Part shown: one piece after another, positions 17,603 to 25,920 of the stretch
How positions within the stretch are numbered: position 1 is the stretch's first letter
Layout of the letters: every line of letters starts with the position of its first letter
Source: JAUIET01 sp045106985
GTDB lineage: Bacteria > Pseudomonadota > Gammaproteobacteria > Pseudomonadales > JAUIET01
Reading direction: 5' to 3'
Assembly (NCBI GenBank): GCA_045106985.1
Contig: JBGCFQ010000020.1
Coordinates: 124,001-188,000 of the forward strand
Length of the DNA stretch: 64,000 nucleotides
Made by a program: the position numbers and the translations under genes
Notes under the pieces: generated by a model
Databases searched by the model: none
The model's input: the letters and a program-made list of their open reading frames with translations, nothing else
What the model was told of the DNA's origin: nothing

Positions 17603-17817
17603 GTAACCTTCTGCGCGTTGCACAATTCCGTCAGGGCCTGCGCGCATGCTAACCCGTCATTTGTCTGAACTACAAGTACTCAGGTGAACCCAAAGCGCCT
17701 AGCTGTAACTAACTCATGAGAACTTCTTGAACGAGACACTCGAAAGGGAGAATTAGATGCTTAAGTAACTGTGATGCAAGCACTGCTTTCTAGCATAAAA
17801 AGCCTGATGTTAAGCAG

Positions 17818-18588
17818 TTAACCAATCAAGCTCATCGCTGCAAACGCCGCTTCCAGCAATTGCTGAAAAAAATGTGAAAAACCCGCTAAGGTATACCAAA
17901 GAAAAAAGCCACCAAGCACAATTGCCGTTGGGAAGCCAAGAGAAAAAACGTTCAACTGTGGAGCTGCCTTGGTCATCACGCCGAAAGCGAGATTAACTAT
18001 TAGCAGAGCACTGACGGCTGGAAGTGCCAACAGCAGTGCATGAGCGAACATCCAGGTGCCCTGATGGAGCATACTCATCGCATTTGCGCCAACCAGCAGC
18101 TCTCCACCGGTTGGAAGGCGTTTGAAGCTGTCAAGCATGATCTCGATCATCACTAAATGGCCGTTCATTGCAAGGAACATAAGTGTTGTGAGGATTACAA
18201 AGAACTGGGAAACCACCGCGACCGAAACGCCGTTTGACGGATCAACCATAGAGGCGAAGCCTAAGCCCATTTGCATCGCGATCATTTGACCTGTAATTAC
18301 AAACACGTGAAAAAATATCTGCAGGCTAAAACCAAAAAGAACACCCACCAAGACTTCCTGAACTACTGCGACAGCGGTTTGCAGATTAAACCCCGGATCG
18401 AATTGTAGGGCTGGCAGCAGTGGTACAATAATAGAAGTAATCAATAGCGCCAGAATCATCCGAACGTTACTGGGCACCATGCGTGTGCCCAGTATTGGCA
18501 CCACCATGAAAAAGGCCGCTATACGAAACAGTGGTAACACGTAGCTGGCCACCAATGCTTCAATATCAGAAAGAGCAAATTCAATCAT
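17818..18588 (-). CDS. fliR: Flagellar export protein FliR
   Basis: FliR forms part of the FliPQR export channel. The 256-residue product has about six membrane segments and the conserved FRIAAFFMVVPILGTRMVPS start. The sequence FASMVDPSNGVSVAVVSQF near residue 120 is diagnostic. Its ATG overlaps the fliQ stop by one base. Unlike many gammaproteobacteria, fliR does not run directly into flhB; an extra gene and a 170-base gap intervene. Confidence 0.96.
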   Translation of the reverse strand: MIEFALSDIEALVASYVLPLFRIAAFFMVVPILGTRMVPSNVRMILALLITSIIVPLLPALQFDPGFNLQTAVAVVQEVLVGVLFGFSLQIFFHVFVITGQMIAMQMGLGFASMVDPSNGVSVAVVSQFFVILTTLMFLAMNGHLVMIEIMLDSFKRLPTGGELLVGANAMSMLHQGTWMFAHALLLALPAVSALLIVNLAFGVMTKAAPQLNVFSLGFPTAIVLGGFFLWYTLAGFSHFFQQLLEAAFAAMSLIG

Positions 18589-18857
18589 TAGCCAATTAAC
18601 AACGGAATGCTGCCGATCAATTTTTCTGTAAATTGGCTCAAGCGCATTAAAATATACGGGCCAGCGAACATCATCGCTAAGAATGTCGTTAGCAAACGCG
18701 GCAAGAAACTCAATGTTTGCTCATTAATCTGAGTTGCCGCCTGAAAGACACTCACTATCAAGCCCACACCCAAACTGGGGATAATCATTATGCACACAAG
18801 TAGAATGATCAGATAGAGCGCTTCCCTTAGTAAATCAAGGACAACTTCTGGAGTCAT
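18588..18857 (-). CDS. fliQ: Flagellar export protein FliQ
   Basis: FliQ is the small channel subunit of the FliPQR export gate. The 89-residue product has the normal length and two membrane segments (about 15-37 and 53-75). The sequence SVFQAATQINEQTLSFLPRL in its loop is the family signature. It overlaps fliR by one base and follows fliP after a 39-base gap. Confidence 0.97.
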   Translation of the reverse strand: MTPEVVLDLLREALYLIILLVCIMIIPSLGVGLIVSVFQAATQINEQTLSFLPRLLTTFLAMMFAGPYILMRLSQFTEKLIGSIPLLIG

Positions 18858-18896
18858 ATGGCAACTCTTTTTTTAGTTTTCATAACATACTCGTTG

Positions 18897-19697
18897 TTAA
18901 ACAACAAACGAAGAAGCTAAGGTACCAATAATCAAAGCCCAGCCGTCTACGAGTACAAATAGCATTATTTTGAACGGTAGCGAGATGATAATAGGCGATA
19001 ACATCATCATACCCATTGCCATCAAGACACTGGCAACCACGAGATCTATAACCAAGAAGGGAATGAATAGAAGAAAACCTATTTGAAAAGCTGTTTTTAG
19101 TTCGCTTGTTACGAATGCAGGTGCCAAAATTGTAAAAGGCACGTCATCCGGGGTATCGACCTGCGGGTGATCTGCGATCCTTAGAAAAAGATCCAGGTCA
19201 GATTCCCGAGTTTGGGCCATCATAAAATCTCTGAACGGACCGGACGCGGTTTCTAGAGCATCCATCGAGTTCATTTCTTCAGCCAGATAGGGCTTTACCG
19301 CCAGCTCGTTTATTTGGCTAAACACCGGCGCCATAATAAAGAGAGTGAGGAACAGAGCCAAACCGAGCAGTATTTGATTCGATGGTGTTTGTTGTAGGCC
19401 TAGGGCTTGACGCAATATAGCAAAAGTAATAATGATGCGTGTGAACGACGTCATCATCATCAATATAGACGGCAACAAACTCAGTACCGTCATAAAGGCC
19501 AGTATTTGAATTGTTACGCTGTAGTCAGAGCTGCCGTCCTGGTTACTAATTACTTTCATCGCTGGAATCGCCGATATACCGGCGGATGCAACAGACTCCA
19601 ATGCAGACGGTGTGACAGATGCTGCGTCAGATTGCGCAAAACTCTGGCCGGAAAATGCCAGAAAAAGTGCGAAAACTAATACGCCAATTATGCTCAT
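18897..19697 (-). CDS. fliP: Flagellar export protein FliP
   Basis: FliP is the core of the export channel. I place the start at MSIIGVLVFALFLAF, which gives a cleavable signal peptide ending FAQS and has AGGGG about eight bases upstream; a longer frame to 19796 overlaps fliO by 71 bases and is not FliP-like. The 266-residue product has four membrane segments. Signatures are SFTRIIITFAILRQALGLQQ, the FMAPV-type segment and SLPFKIMLFVLVDGW near the end. Confidence 0.96.
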   Translation of the reverse strand: MSIIGVLVFALFLAFSGQSFAQSDAASVTPSALESVASAGISAIPAMKVISNQDGSSDYSVTIQILAFMTVLSLLPSILMMMTSFTRIIITFAILRQALGLQQTPSNQILLGLALFLTLFIMAPVFSQINELAVKPYLAEEMNSMDALETASGPFRDFMMAQTRESDLDLFLRIADHPQVDTPDDVPFTILAPAFVTSELKTAFQIGFLLFIPFLVIDLVVASVLMAMGMMMLSPIIISLPFKIMLFVLVDGWALIIGTLASSFVV

Positions 19698-19725
19698 GAT
19701 GCCAGCCCCTTGGACAGGCTTACGA

Positions 19726-20073
19726 CTATTCACTGGCTTTTCCTTTTGGCAACAAACTGGCCAACTGCCTTGCGAATGGTGTGCCAATCTCCGCATCGTT
19801 CTCTGTTAGCACCGGCTCCGCAAAAACATGGAGCTGCGATACCCGACCAGGTGCTACACCAAGCAGCATTTGAGTATCACCCGCTTGAACTAAAAGCGCT
19901 CGTTCTCGCGTTCCCAGTGACATCGAGGCCAGCACTTTTAGTTTGGCACCGCTAGGCTGGTTTATGTTGGACAAGCGTTTAATAAGCCATAGGCAACCAA
20001 TAATTAAGCCAACTACTAGTAGCAAACTTAAAAGCAAATTTCCAATTTGGGAAGCCTCAGGGAACTCGCTCAT
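19726..20073 (-). CDS. fliO: Flagellar assembly protein FliO
   Basis: FliO helps assemble the FliP ring during export-gate biogenesis. The 115-residue product has one N-terminal membrane segment (about 11-32), then a basic cytoplasmic domain with the family pattern KVLASMSLGTRERALLVQAG. It overlaps the fliN stop by four bases. FliO is poorly conserved, and position between fliN and fliP supports the call. Confidence 0.9.
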   Translation of the reverse strand: MSEFPEASQIGNLLLSLLLVVGLIIGCLWLIKRLSNINQPSGAKLKVLASMSLGTRERALLVQAGDTQMLLGVAPGRVSQLHVFAEPVLTENDAEIGTPFARQLASLLPKGKASE

Positions 20074-20432
20074 AGTTTCTGAATACGCTCAGACGGGCTA
20101 ATGACGTCAGTCATACGAATACCGAATTTTTCATTAACAACGACTACTTCACCGTGTGCGATTAGTGTGCCGTTTACCAGCACGTCCAGTGGTTCTCCTG
20201 CCATTCGTTCCAGCTCGATCACGGAACCTTGATTTAGTTGCAATAATTTTCTAATTGGCATTTTCGTAGCACCAACTTCCATCGAAACAGTAACAGGAAT
20301 ATCCAGAATCACATCAAGCTGCGGGACTGCGTCACTATTCATATCGTTGGCAGCCAAACTTTCGAGCTCTGCGACTTCGGCAGCTTGCTCTTGCTCCCCT
20401 GCTGTAGGCTCCGTTGCTTCATTACCATCCAT
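20070..20432 (-). CDS. fliN: Flagellar switch protein FliN
   Basis: FliN forms the base of the C-ring and docks the FliH-FliI export ATPase. The 120-residue protein has an acidic N-terminal extension (1-38) and a SpoA/SurfA domain with LDVILDIPVTVSMEVGATKM and ELERMAGEPLDVLVNG, both diagnostic. It is read just after fliM (63-base gap) and overlaps fliO. Confidence 0.96.
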   Translation of the reverse strand: MDGNEATEPTAGEQEQAAEVAELESLAANDMNSDAVPQLDVILDIPVTVSMEVGATKMPIRKLLQLNQGSVIELERMAGEPLDVLVNGTLIAHGEVVVVNEKFGIRMTDVISPSERIQKL

Positions 20433-20495
20433 TGTTTACTCCTAGTCCTTTAATGCTGTTTTGCTAATCGTTAATTTGAAAGTACACCGGTAAAT

Positions 20496-21485
20496 CTACC
20501 CGGCTTGATCAGTAAGTTTTTCTTTAATCTGCACCGCCAGGCGATCGCCTGAAACTCCAAATTTTCCGCTATACAGTAATCGGTTACCGGCCAGTATGCT
20601 GACCTGATCAGGTAGATCTATCGGTATTACATCGCCTTCTTGTAAATCCAATATATCCCGCAATGATATTTTTCGTTCCGCAACTTTGCAGCTGATATCT
20701 ACATCCGCATACATTAACTCTCGTTGAAGAACTTCAGACCAATGGTCATCCGTCATATCAACATCTGTCTTAATTCCGGCGCCTAGAGTGTCTTTAATGG
20801 GCTCGACCATGCTCAAAGGCATTACAATATGAAACTCGCCGCTATCACCGTCAAGGTCAACCTCAAAGCGACTCACAATAACGGATTCACTAGGACTTAA
20901 AACGTTGGTCAGCAGAGGGTTGCATTCGTGCCCCTTCGTTACGGGCTGAAATTCAACCACGGACTGCCATGCCTGCTTTATATCCAGAAAGCTCGCGGAT
21001 ATAACCCGGCTTATGATTCGTTGTTCGGTAAGTGTAAACTCACGATTCTCTATCTTGGATGTTTTCCCACTGCCACCAAAAAACAGATCAACCAATTTAA
21101 ATACAAGAGTGGCGTCTAACGTTAGCAGGCCTCGACCATAAAGCGGCGCAAACTCTATCCAATTCAGGCTGGCGGGCACGTAAAGGCTGCTCGCATACTC
21201 CGAGTACTTTTGAACTTCAAGTTTTAACGGTTGAACATCGCAATTACGTTGCAACATGTCAGACAAGCTGCTTCTGAAAAAACGAGCGAAACGCTCATTG
21301 AGCATCTCTAAGGTTGGCATGCGGCCACGAACAATCTTGTCTTGCTCAGCGAAATCAAAGGACTTTGCCTCACCGTCAAGGACAGAGCGCTCAGTTTCTA
21401 CATTGCCATCATCAACACCGGTTAGAAGTGTATCTATTTCTTCCTTACTGAGAAGCTCATTAGAGTTCTCTTTATCTTCACTCAT
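20496..21485 (-). CDS. fliM: Flagellar switch protein FliM
   Basis: FliM is the C-ring subunit that binds phospho-CheY and FliG. The 329-residue product retains an N-terminal LLSKEEIDTLLTGV segment, which is the CheY-P binding region, so the switch looks competent for chemotaxis even though no che genes are nearby. The middle domain has LNERFARFFRSSL and the PLYGRGLLTLDATLVF segment, and a C-terminal SpoA domain follows. The ATG overlaps the fliL stop by four bases. Confidence 0.97.
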   Translation of the reverse strand: MSEDKENSNELLSKEEIDTLLTGVDDGNVETERSVLDGEAKSFDFAEQDKIVRGRMPTLEMLNERFARFFRSSLSDMLQRNCDVQPLKLEVQKYSEYASSLYVPASLNWIEFAPLYGRGLLTLDATLVFKLVDLFFGGSGKTSKIENREFTLTEQRIISRVISASFLDIKQAWQSVVEFQPVTKGHECNPLLTNVLSPSESVIVSRFEVDLDGDSGEFHIVMPLSMVEPIKDTLGAGIKTDVDMTDDHWSEVLQRELMYADVDISCKVAERKISLRDILDLQEGDVIPIDLPDQVSILAGNRLLYSGKFGVSGDRLAVQIKEKLTDQAG

Positions 21486-21973
21486 TGAAGAACGAAATCC
21501 GTGAAGAAAATCTGCTCAATGCCCGGCTTGCCCAGCTCTTTTTGGATAACGCCCTGACACACTTCGAGGGCAGCTTGACGCAGAGCGTCTTTACCATCAG
21601 CGGTTCTAAGGGCGTCGAAATCCGCGGCGCCGAACAACATAACAAGCTCGTTGCGCAAGGCTGGCATATGATTGTTCATTGCGACACGAGTTTCGTCATC
21701 ACGCGTCATACCAGACACCACGATTTTCATGAATCGTTTTTTGCCGTTGACCGTATAGTTGCTGATGAAATCTGGTTTAAATTCGATGTATTGCGCGGGC
21801 AGCGCCGAAACATCAACTGTTTCCTTTTCCGCGCTTTCATCATCTCCACCACCCAGCATGCCGCTGAAATATGCGCCCGCCCCTCCACCAGCTAACACAA
21901 CAACCAAGCCAATAATCAGCGGTAGTTTGCTTTTCTTTTTCTCTTCTTCGCCTGTTTGTTCTGTAGCAGCCAT
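21482..21973 (-). CDS. fliL: Flagellar basal body protein FliL
   Basis: FliL sits around the stator and supports torque under load. The start MAATEQTGEEEKKK is chosen because AAGGAAGCAAGG precedes it; a longer frame to 22021 lacks support. The 163-residue protein has a charged N-terminus, one membrane segment (about 18-38) and a periplasmic stomatin-like domain ending in EQIFFTDFVLQ, which is typical for FliL. A FleQ-like box lies about 150 bases upstream. Confidence 0.94.
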   Translation of the reverse strand: MAATEQTGEEEKKKSKLPLIIGLVVVLAGGGAGAYFSGMLGGGDDESAEKETVDVSALPAQYIEFKPDFISNYTVNGKKRFMKIVVSGMTRDDETRVAMNNHMPALRNELVMLFGAADFDALRTADGKDALRQAALEVCQGVIQKELGKPGIEQIFFTDFVLQ

Positions 21974-22119
21974 CCTTGCTTCCTTGTGCAATCTGTTTAG
22001 GTAACAGATCTTAAAGAGCAAGAGCTATGCCACAACTGTGACTTCGACGCTATCTTATTGTTTTTATTGAATTACTATTGTAATGAGACTCTTCTTCTGG
22101 CTAACTAATGTTCAAACCC

Positions 22120-22133
22120 GTCAATTTACTGGC
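22120..22133 (-). promoter_or_regulatory. FleQ-like box upstream of fliL
   Basis: On the minus strand the site is GCCAGTAAATTGAC. As I recall the P. aeruginosa FleQ box, GTCAnTAAAtTGAC, it agrees at 12 of 13 specified positions. It lies in the fliK-fliL gap. I could not find a convincing sigma-54 site beside it. Confidence 0.45.
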
Positions 22134-22160
22134 GGTCATTACAAAGCCTCGCAAGGGTTT

Positions 22161-24212
22161 TCAGGCATAAGCGTCAATTCCACCGTCTCTTTCTGGCGTC
22201 TTACCAACAGAACTATTGTCGATTGCTGTGTCACTTCCGGTCCCTGGCGCGCGGTCAGCTGTCTGTTGTGGACTTTCGGGCATTGATTGCTCGTCTGAAT
22301 CCTGTTGCTCGACACTAGTATCCCCTAACTCAATTCCCATTGATTCCAAGTGTTCACGAAGCCTAGGTAAACTTGCTTCGATTAACTCGCGCGCTGCGCT
22401 TGTTTGAGTCAGAAAGCTCACTGATGTCTGTTTCTCATCGGAACTCACCTGAATCTGTAGTGAGCCTAACTCTGGAGGATCGACCCGAATTTCCGCCACT
22501 TGTGCCGCGTTGGTCATCATCCATTGAATTCGTTGCCCCAACTGCGGCACAGTATTGCTTGCCGGGTTGCTTGCGTCCCCCATATTCAGGGCGAAGCTGG
22601 CCGACATCGTTGAACTAACAGCGGCTGAAAACCCGCTGTTCTGTCCGCTTGTGGCAAACGGCGCCGTAACCGGCCTGTCTGGCAGTTCCGCTACCGAGCT
22701 CGCTTCAGTAGAACGAGCTGCCGAGTCTATAAACCGCACGTCAGACATCTTCGATAGCATCCCATCAGCATTAAATGAGGCAGTTCGAGCATTGGGTGAA
22801 AATTGACCGAGAATACTCGGGGCGACTGTGACTTGATTGCTAAAGTTCAGAGCATGACTCGTAGGCTGCACTGGCGTTGCCTGCACTAAATTCGTTGTGT
22901 TTGAGACGCTAGGCGACTGACGACTAGTTGGATCCGCGATTGGCACCGATGCGGCGTTAGAGAGCTCCTTCGCAGCATCATTTATGATGGAACCATTAGA
23001 GAGCAACTTAGCGGAATCGACAGAGCTGCTCATCGCATTGGTTAGATTAGAGAGCGGATTGGGCGAGCTCGCCGCAGCTAGAGCATCTTTTGACCCCCTA
23101 CCAAGTGTACGCATCACATCGGGTTCTATGGGTTTAGCCACTAGGGTGTCGGCTTCAATACCAGATGATTGTCTACCTATACGGGCGTGAACAAGCGCTT
23201 CGCTAGTACCGACGTTGAGTTCAAATGAGCCAGTGGCACGACCGGACGCAATAACAGCATCCCCAGCTGCCCCAAGCGTGGACCTGCGCGCCAAGAGTTG
23301 TTGTTCGTGTGGAATGCTAAGCGACTCTTGCGTATTTGAAGGTCCCTTGGACAATACGCTACTCGGAGTTGGCTGTTCCCCAAGAACTGTAGATTGACTG
23401 ATGACTCGTGTTATTGGGCTCGAGCCAAGGCTGCCGGCTGTGGCATCTAAAGCCGGGCTTCGACCTTCAGCAGCCGCGAACACTGCACTGGATGTTGAAG
23501 TCGTCCACTTTTCAGAGCTTCTCAAGCTTCCAGTTTCAGTTTCACCAAAGGCGCGCAATGACGCCTTGCCAGCGGCATCGGCATTGGCAGCGACAGCTTC
23601 CGCTCGAGGAGTCACTGAAGCATTTGTACTTCCAAGAGCAGCAGTACCGATCCCAAGTCCCTCTCTCGCACTAGCTGACATTTGGTCATCGCTTATTGGC
23701 GCATGCAGCTTTGACATGGTACCGGCCTGAACATTGGCATTTAAGATGTCGCTATTAAGCCCAATAAAAGTTGAGGGCTGCGCTTTTACAACTTTTGCGT
23801 TAATGGTGGCTTCAGTGCTGCCGCCATGCAGTACCTTCTGCAATGAAGTATCGTATAGTAGTTCTCGAGACACGACGCTTGAAGTGTCCAAAGGTGCAAA
23901 GGTAGCTCCTAAGCTAATTTCGAGCGATGCTAAGGTTTGATCAATATCAATATCTTCAACGCGTAGACTAGCTGTCGTCACCGGCAAATTACTGCCATCT
24001 CCTGGCGGCAATAAGCTGCCAGAAGGATTCGCTAGACCAGCAGCAAAGCTAGTTGGCGGTAATAGGTTATTGGCGGGCTGCAGTGACTGCAGGCTCTGAT
24101 TTAAAACGCCATCAAAGCTTCCAGCGCCGGCTATTTGAAGTGCATTTGCGCCCTTCTGGCTTATGTTTCCAGTTAAAGCGGATAAAAATGAGAGTTGTAC
24201 AGCATTGCTCAT
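22161..24212 (-). CDS. fliK: Flagellar hook-length control protein FliK
   Basis: FliK is the secreted ruler that triggers the FlhB specificity switch at the right hook length. The start MSNAVQLSFLSAL is chosen as the more plausible of several in-frame ATGs (the frame opens to 24326). The 683-residue product has a long Ser/Ala-rich, low-complexity N-terminal ruler region and a conserved C-terminal domain (about 560-660) with VAEIRVDPPELGSLQIQV and a following ARELIEASLPRLREHLESMGI. The last 45 residues are acidic and Gln-rich. It is longer than enteric FliK (about 400). Confidence 0.88.
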   Translation of the reverse strand: MSNAVQLSFLSALTGNISQKGANALQIAGAGSFDGVLNQSLQSLQPANNLLPPTSFAAGLANPSGSLLPPGDGSNLPVTTASLRVEDIDIDQTLASLEISLGATFAPLDTSSVVSRELLYDTSLQKVLHGGSTEATINAKVVKAQPSTFIGLNSDILNANVQAGTMSKLHAPISDDQMSASAREGLGIGTAALGSTNASVTPRAEAVAANADAAGKASLRAFGETETGSLRSSEKWTTSTSSAVFAAAEGRSPALDATAGSLGSSPITRVISQSTVLGEQPTPSSVLSKGPSNTQESLSIPHEQQLLARRSTLGAAGDAVIASGRATGSFELNVGTSEALVHARIGRQSSGIEADTLVAKPIEPDVMRTLGRGSKDALAAASSPNPLSNLTNAMSSSVDSAKLLSNGSIINDAAKELSNAASVPIADPTSRQSPSVSNTTNLVQATPVQPTSHALNFSNQVTVAPSILGQFSPNARTASFNADGMLSKMSDVRFIDSAARSTEASSVAELPDRPVTAPFATSGQNSGFSAAVSSTMSASFALNMGDASNPASNTVPQLGQRIQWMMTNAAQVAEIRVDPPELGSLQIQVSSDEKQTSVSFLTQTSAARELIEASLPRLREHLESMGIELGDTSVEQQDSDEQSMPESPQQTADRAPGTGSDTAIDNSSVGKTPERDGGIDAYA

Positions 24213-24340
24213 GAAGGTCCCTGACAATAAAACATTATGTTTCATGGGCTTCACTTGCAAAATGCAATCAGTGATTAAGCCCTGACTAGATGTAGTAAAG
24301 CAAGTGCTTTGCCAACTATCGAGCAAGTGGGTATTTTCTT

Positions 24341-24709
24341 CTAAACGGCCTTTAATATCTCAGAAGACGTGCTCGCCCAGCTTTGCTTTAAATCAGCCAA
24401 CGCAGATTTCATAGCACCAGTTCTGGAAGATAAAGTTGAGGATTTTGCTGCCGACTCCAGCACGTAGCAATGCCTAGCTACGTCGGCGGCACCTAAATTT
24501 AGAGCGCTCCCTTTAAAGCTATGTGCAACTTCTGCCATTCGAATAGAGTCTTTACGCTCAAGAAATTCTTCAAGTTGCCGAAGTCGACTTTCACTATCGG
24601 CTACAAATGCCTTTAGAAATTCATCAAAATCGCCTTCCATCACGAATTTCATTTCGTCAAAGATTGCAAAATCAATTTTAGGATTCGATCTGTTGTTCAA
24701 AGTTGCCAT
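24341..24709 (-). CDS. Histidine phosphotransfer (Hpt) protein, HptB-like
   Basis: The 122-residue product is a single Hpt domain. The phosphorylatable histidine lies in AHSFKGSALNLGA (about residues 62-74), followed by the conserved ESAAKS helix. In Pseudomonas, HptB passes phosphate from hybrid kinases to the response regulator HsbR, which controls the FlgM/HsbA partner switch. The next gene upstream here is a piece of HsbR, which makes HptB the best guess. It lies 128 bases before fliK. No dedicated hybrid kinase is in the window. Confidence 0.85.
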   Translation of the reverse strand: MATLNNRSNPKIDFAIFDEMKFVMEGDFDEFLKAFVADSESRLRQLEEFLERKDSIRMAEVAHSFKGSALNLGAADVARHCYVLESAAKSSTLSSRTGAMKSALADLKQSWASTSSEILKAV

Positions 24710-24748
24710 CTACGGTCTTGCCTGAATATTGAGGAGCAAGATCGAATT

Positions 24749-25330
24749 CTAACACTTATATAAAACCTTTATCTGGTTAGATCGAGGCTGCAGATGTACA
24801 TCACTCGCTAGTTCCTTAACCAACGTCAAACCACGACCATTAAATGCTTCCAAGCTTTGAGCGCGGGAATGCGCCTCGAAAGACTTCTGGAATCCACTGC
24901 CTGAATCGGCCACTATTATTTGAAGGCTAGGTCGATCACTTGTATCCAGCATACACTCTACTCTAATCCAGCCTAGCGCCGATTGTTCCTGGCTCAGCAG
25001 CTGACGAAGTCTGGACTGTCGCTTATTATCAAAGTCATAAAAACTGTTTTCGTCTGACTTATCCGTATCTGCCAGAGCCAGCACTCCATAATCCAGTGCA
25101 TTTATGTAAAGTTCATTAACTATGGTGTGAACATTTTGCCGTGCAGAAGAGGGTAAACCCGTATTAACAAGCGCTTCAAGGATTTCGCTAACAGGACTGC
25201 TAGCCGCCAGTTCAACGCCTTTAAACTCAAACTCTAGAAACCAGCCGTGTTCGCGGGCACACTGCACATCACCGACCGGCTGAGAGCGGGAGTCTAGATT
25301 GCGTACTGTTCGCCGACGATCAAGAAACAT
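24749..25330 (-). CDS. HsbR-like anti-sigma ATPase domain, standing alone
   Basis: The 193-residue product is a GHKL (HATPase) domain. It shows the N box NELYINALDYGVL (about 68-80), G1 VADSGSGF and G2 GRGLTLVKELA, all intact, so ATP binding is likely. The sequence, including the LRQLLSQEQSALGWIRVE linker, resembles the C-terminal anti-sigma/kinase domain of HsbR as I know it. HsbR normally carries an N-terminal receiver and a PP2C phosphatase; here only 85 non-coding bases separate this gene from fliJ, so both domains are missing. No HsbA (STAS) gene is adjacent. Confidence 0.83.
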   Translation of the reverse strand: MFLDRRRTVRNLDSRSQPVGDVQCAREHGWFLEFEFKGVELAASSPVSEILEALVNTGLPSSARQNVHTIVNELYINALDYGVLALADTDKSDENSFYDFDNKRQSRLRQLLSQEQSALGWIRVECMLDTSDRPSLQIIVADSGSGFQKSFEAHSRAQSLEAFNGRGLTLVKELASDVHLQPRSNQIKVLYKC

Positions 25331-25415
25331 GTCAATTAAAAAAATGATGTACTTAGATTAAAGGTTAGCTCTTCATAGCTGTTCCTGCCGAATTTTTACA
25401 GCACTGATTCGTATT

Positions 25416-25892
25416 TTAGCGATTAGAGCGCCGGTCGAATGCACGACGCTGCTCAGACTCTTCCTCAGTTTGGCGGTCTGCCGCTTGCTCACTCAGCACA
25501 TTTAATTGCCGAGTAGCACCGTGTAACTGATCTCCCATGTTCCGTTCACGACGACTGGCCGATATCCATAACTCTGTCGCCCTTTGCGTATAGCTTTGTA
25601 TCGCTTGTATTTCCAGTTGCTGTCGTTCGATAACAGTTTGTAGACGACTCAGGAATAGTTGTTGGCGAACACGGTCTTTTACTCCAGTCTGCCGTTGAAG
25701 TTGTGCCTGGCGCATGTTTTCGAGGTATTCATTGTAGTAATCCTGAAGACTCGATAGTTTTTGTTGCTCTATATGTTCTTTTTGTCGGCATTCGCCTAGC
25801 TGTCGGGCAACGGTTCTCTCTTCGCCGACGAGCAGTTTGTGAACAGTTGCGAGCGCTTTAGTTCGGCGCTGAAGTCGTTTGATGGTAGCCAT
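25416..25892 (-). CDS. fliJ: Flagellar export chaperone FliJ
   Basis: FliJ is the coiled-coil stalk that links the FliI hexamer to FlhA and activates export. The 158-residue protein is almost entirely heptad-like coiled coil rich in Gln, Arg and Leu, with the family start KRLQRRTKALATVHKLL. Its place right after fliI (28-base gap) supports the name, since FliJ sequences diverge strongly. Confidence 0.88.
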   Translation of the reverse strand: MATIKRLQRRTKALATVHKLLVGEERTVARQLGECRQKEHIEQQKLSSLQDYYNEYLENMRQAQLQRQTGVKDRVRQQLFLSRLQTVIERQQLEIQAIQSYTQRATELWISASRRERNMGDQLHGATRQLNVLSEQAADRQTEEESEQRRAFDRRSNR

Positions 25893-25920
25893 TGCTTGCG
25901 TCTTTCTAAGCCATCAGGTC

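Noticed and set aside
22141..22300. Sigma-54-like GG-N10-GC matches near the end of fliK
   Set aside because: Only the GG and GC dinucleotides match; the rest of the consensus is absent.
23401..23730. Open frames on the plus strand within fliK
   Set aside because: Low-complexity Ser/Ala/Val-rich coding on the opposite strand produces long antisense frames; no start signal or homology.
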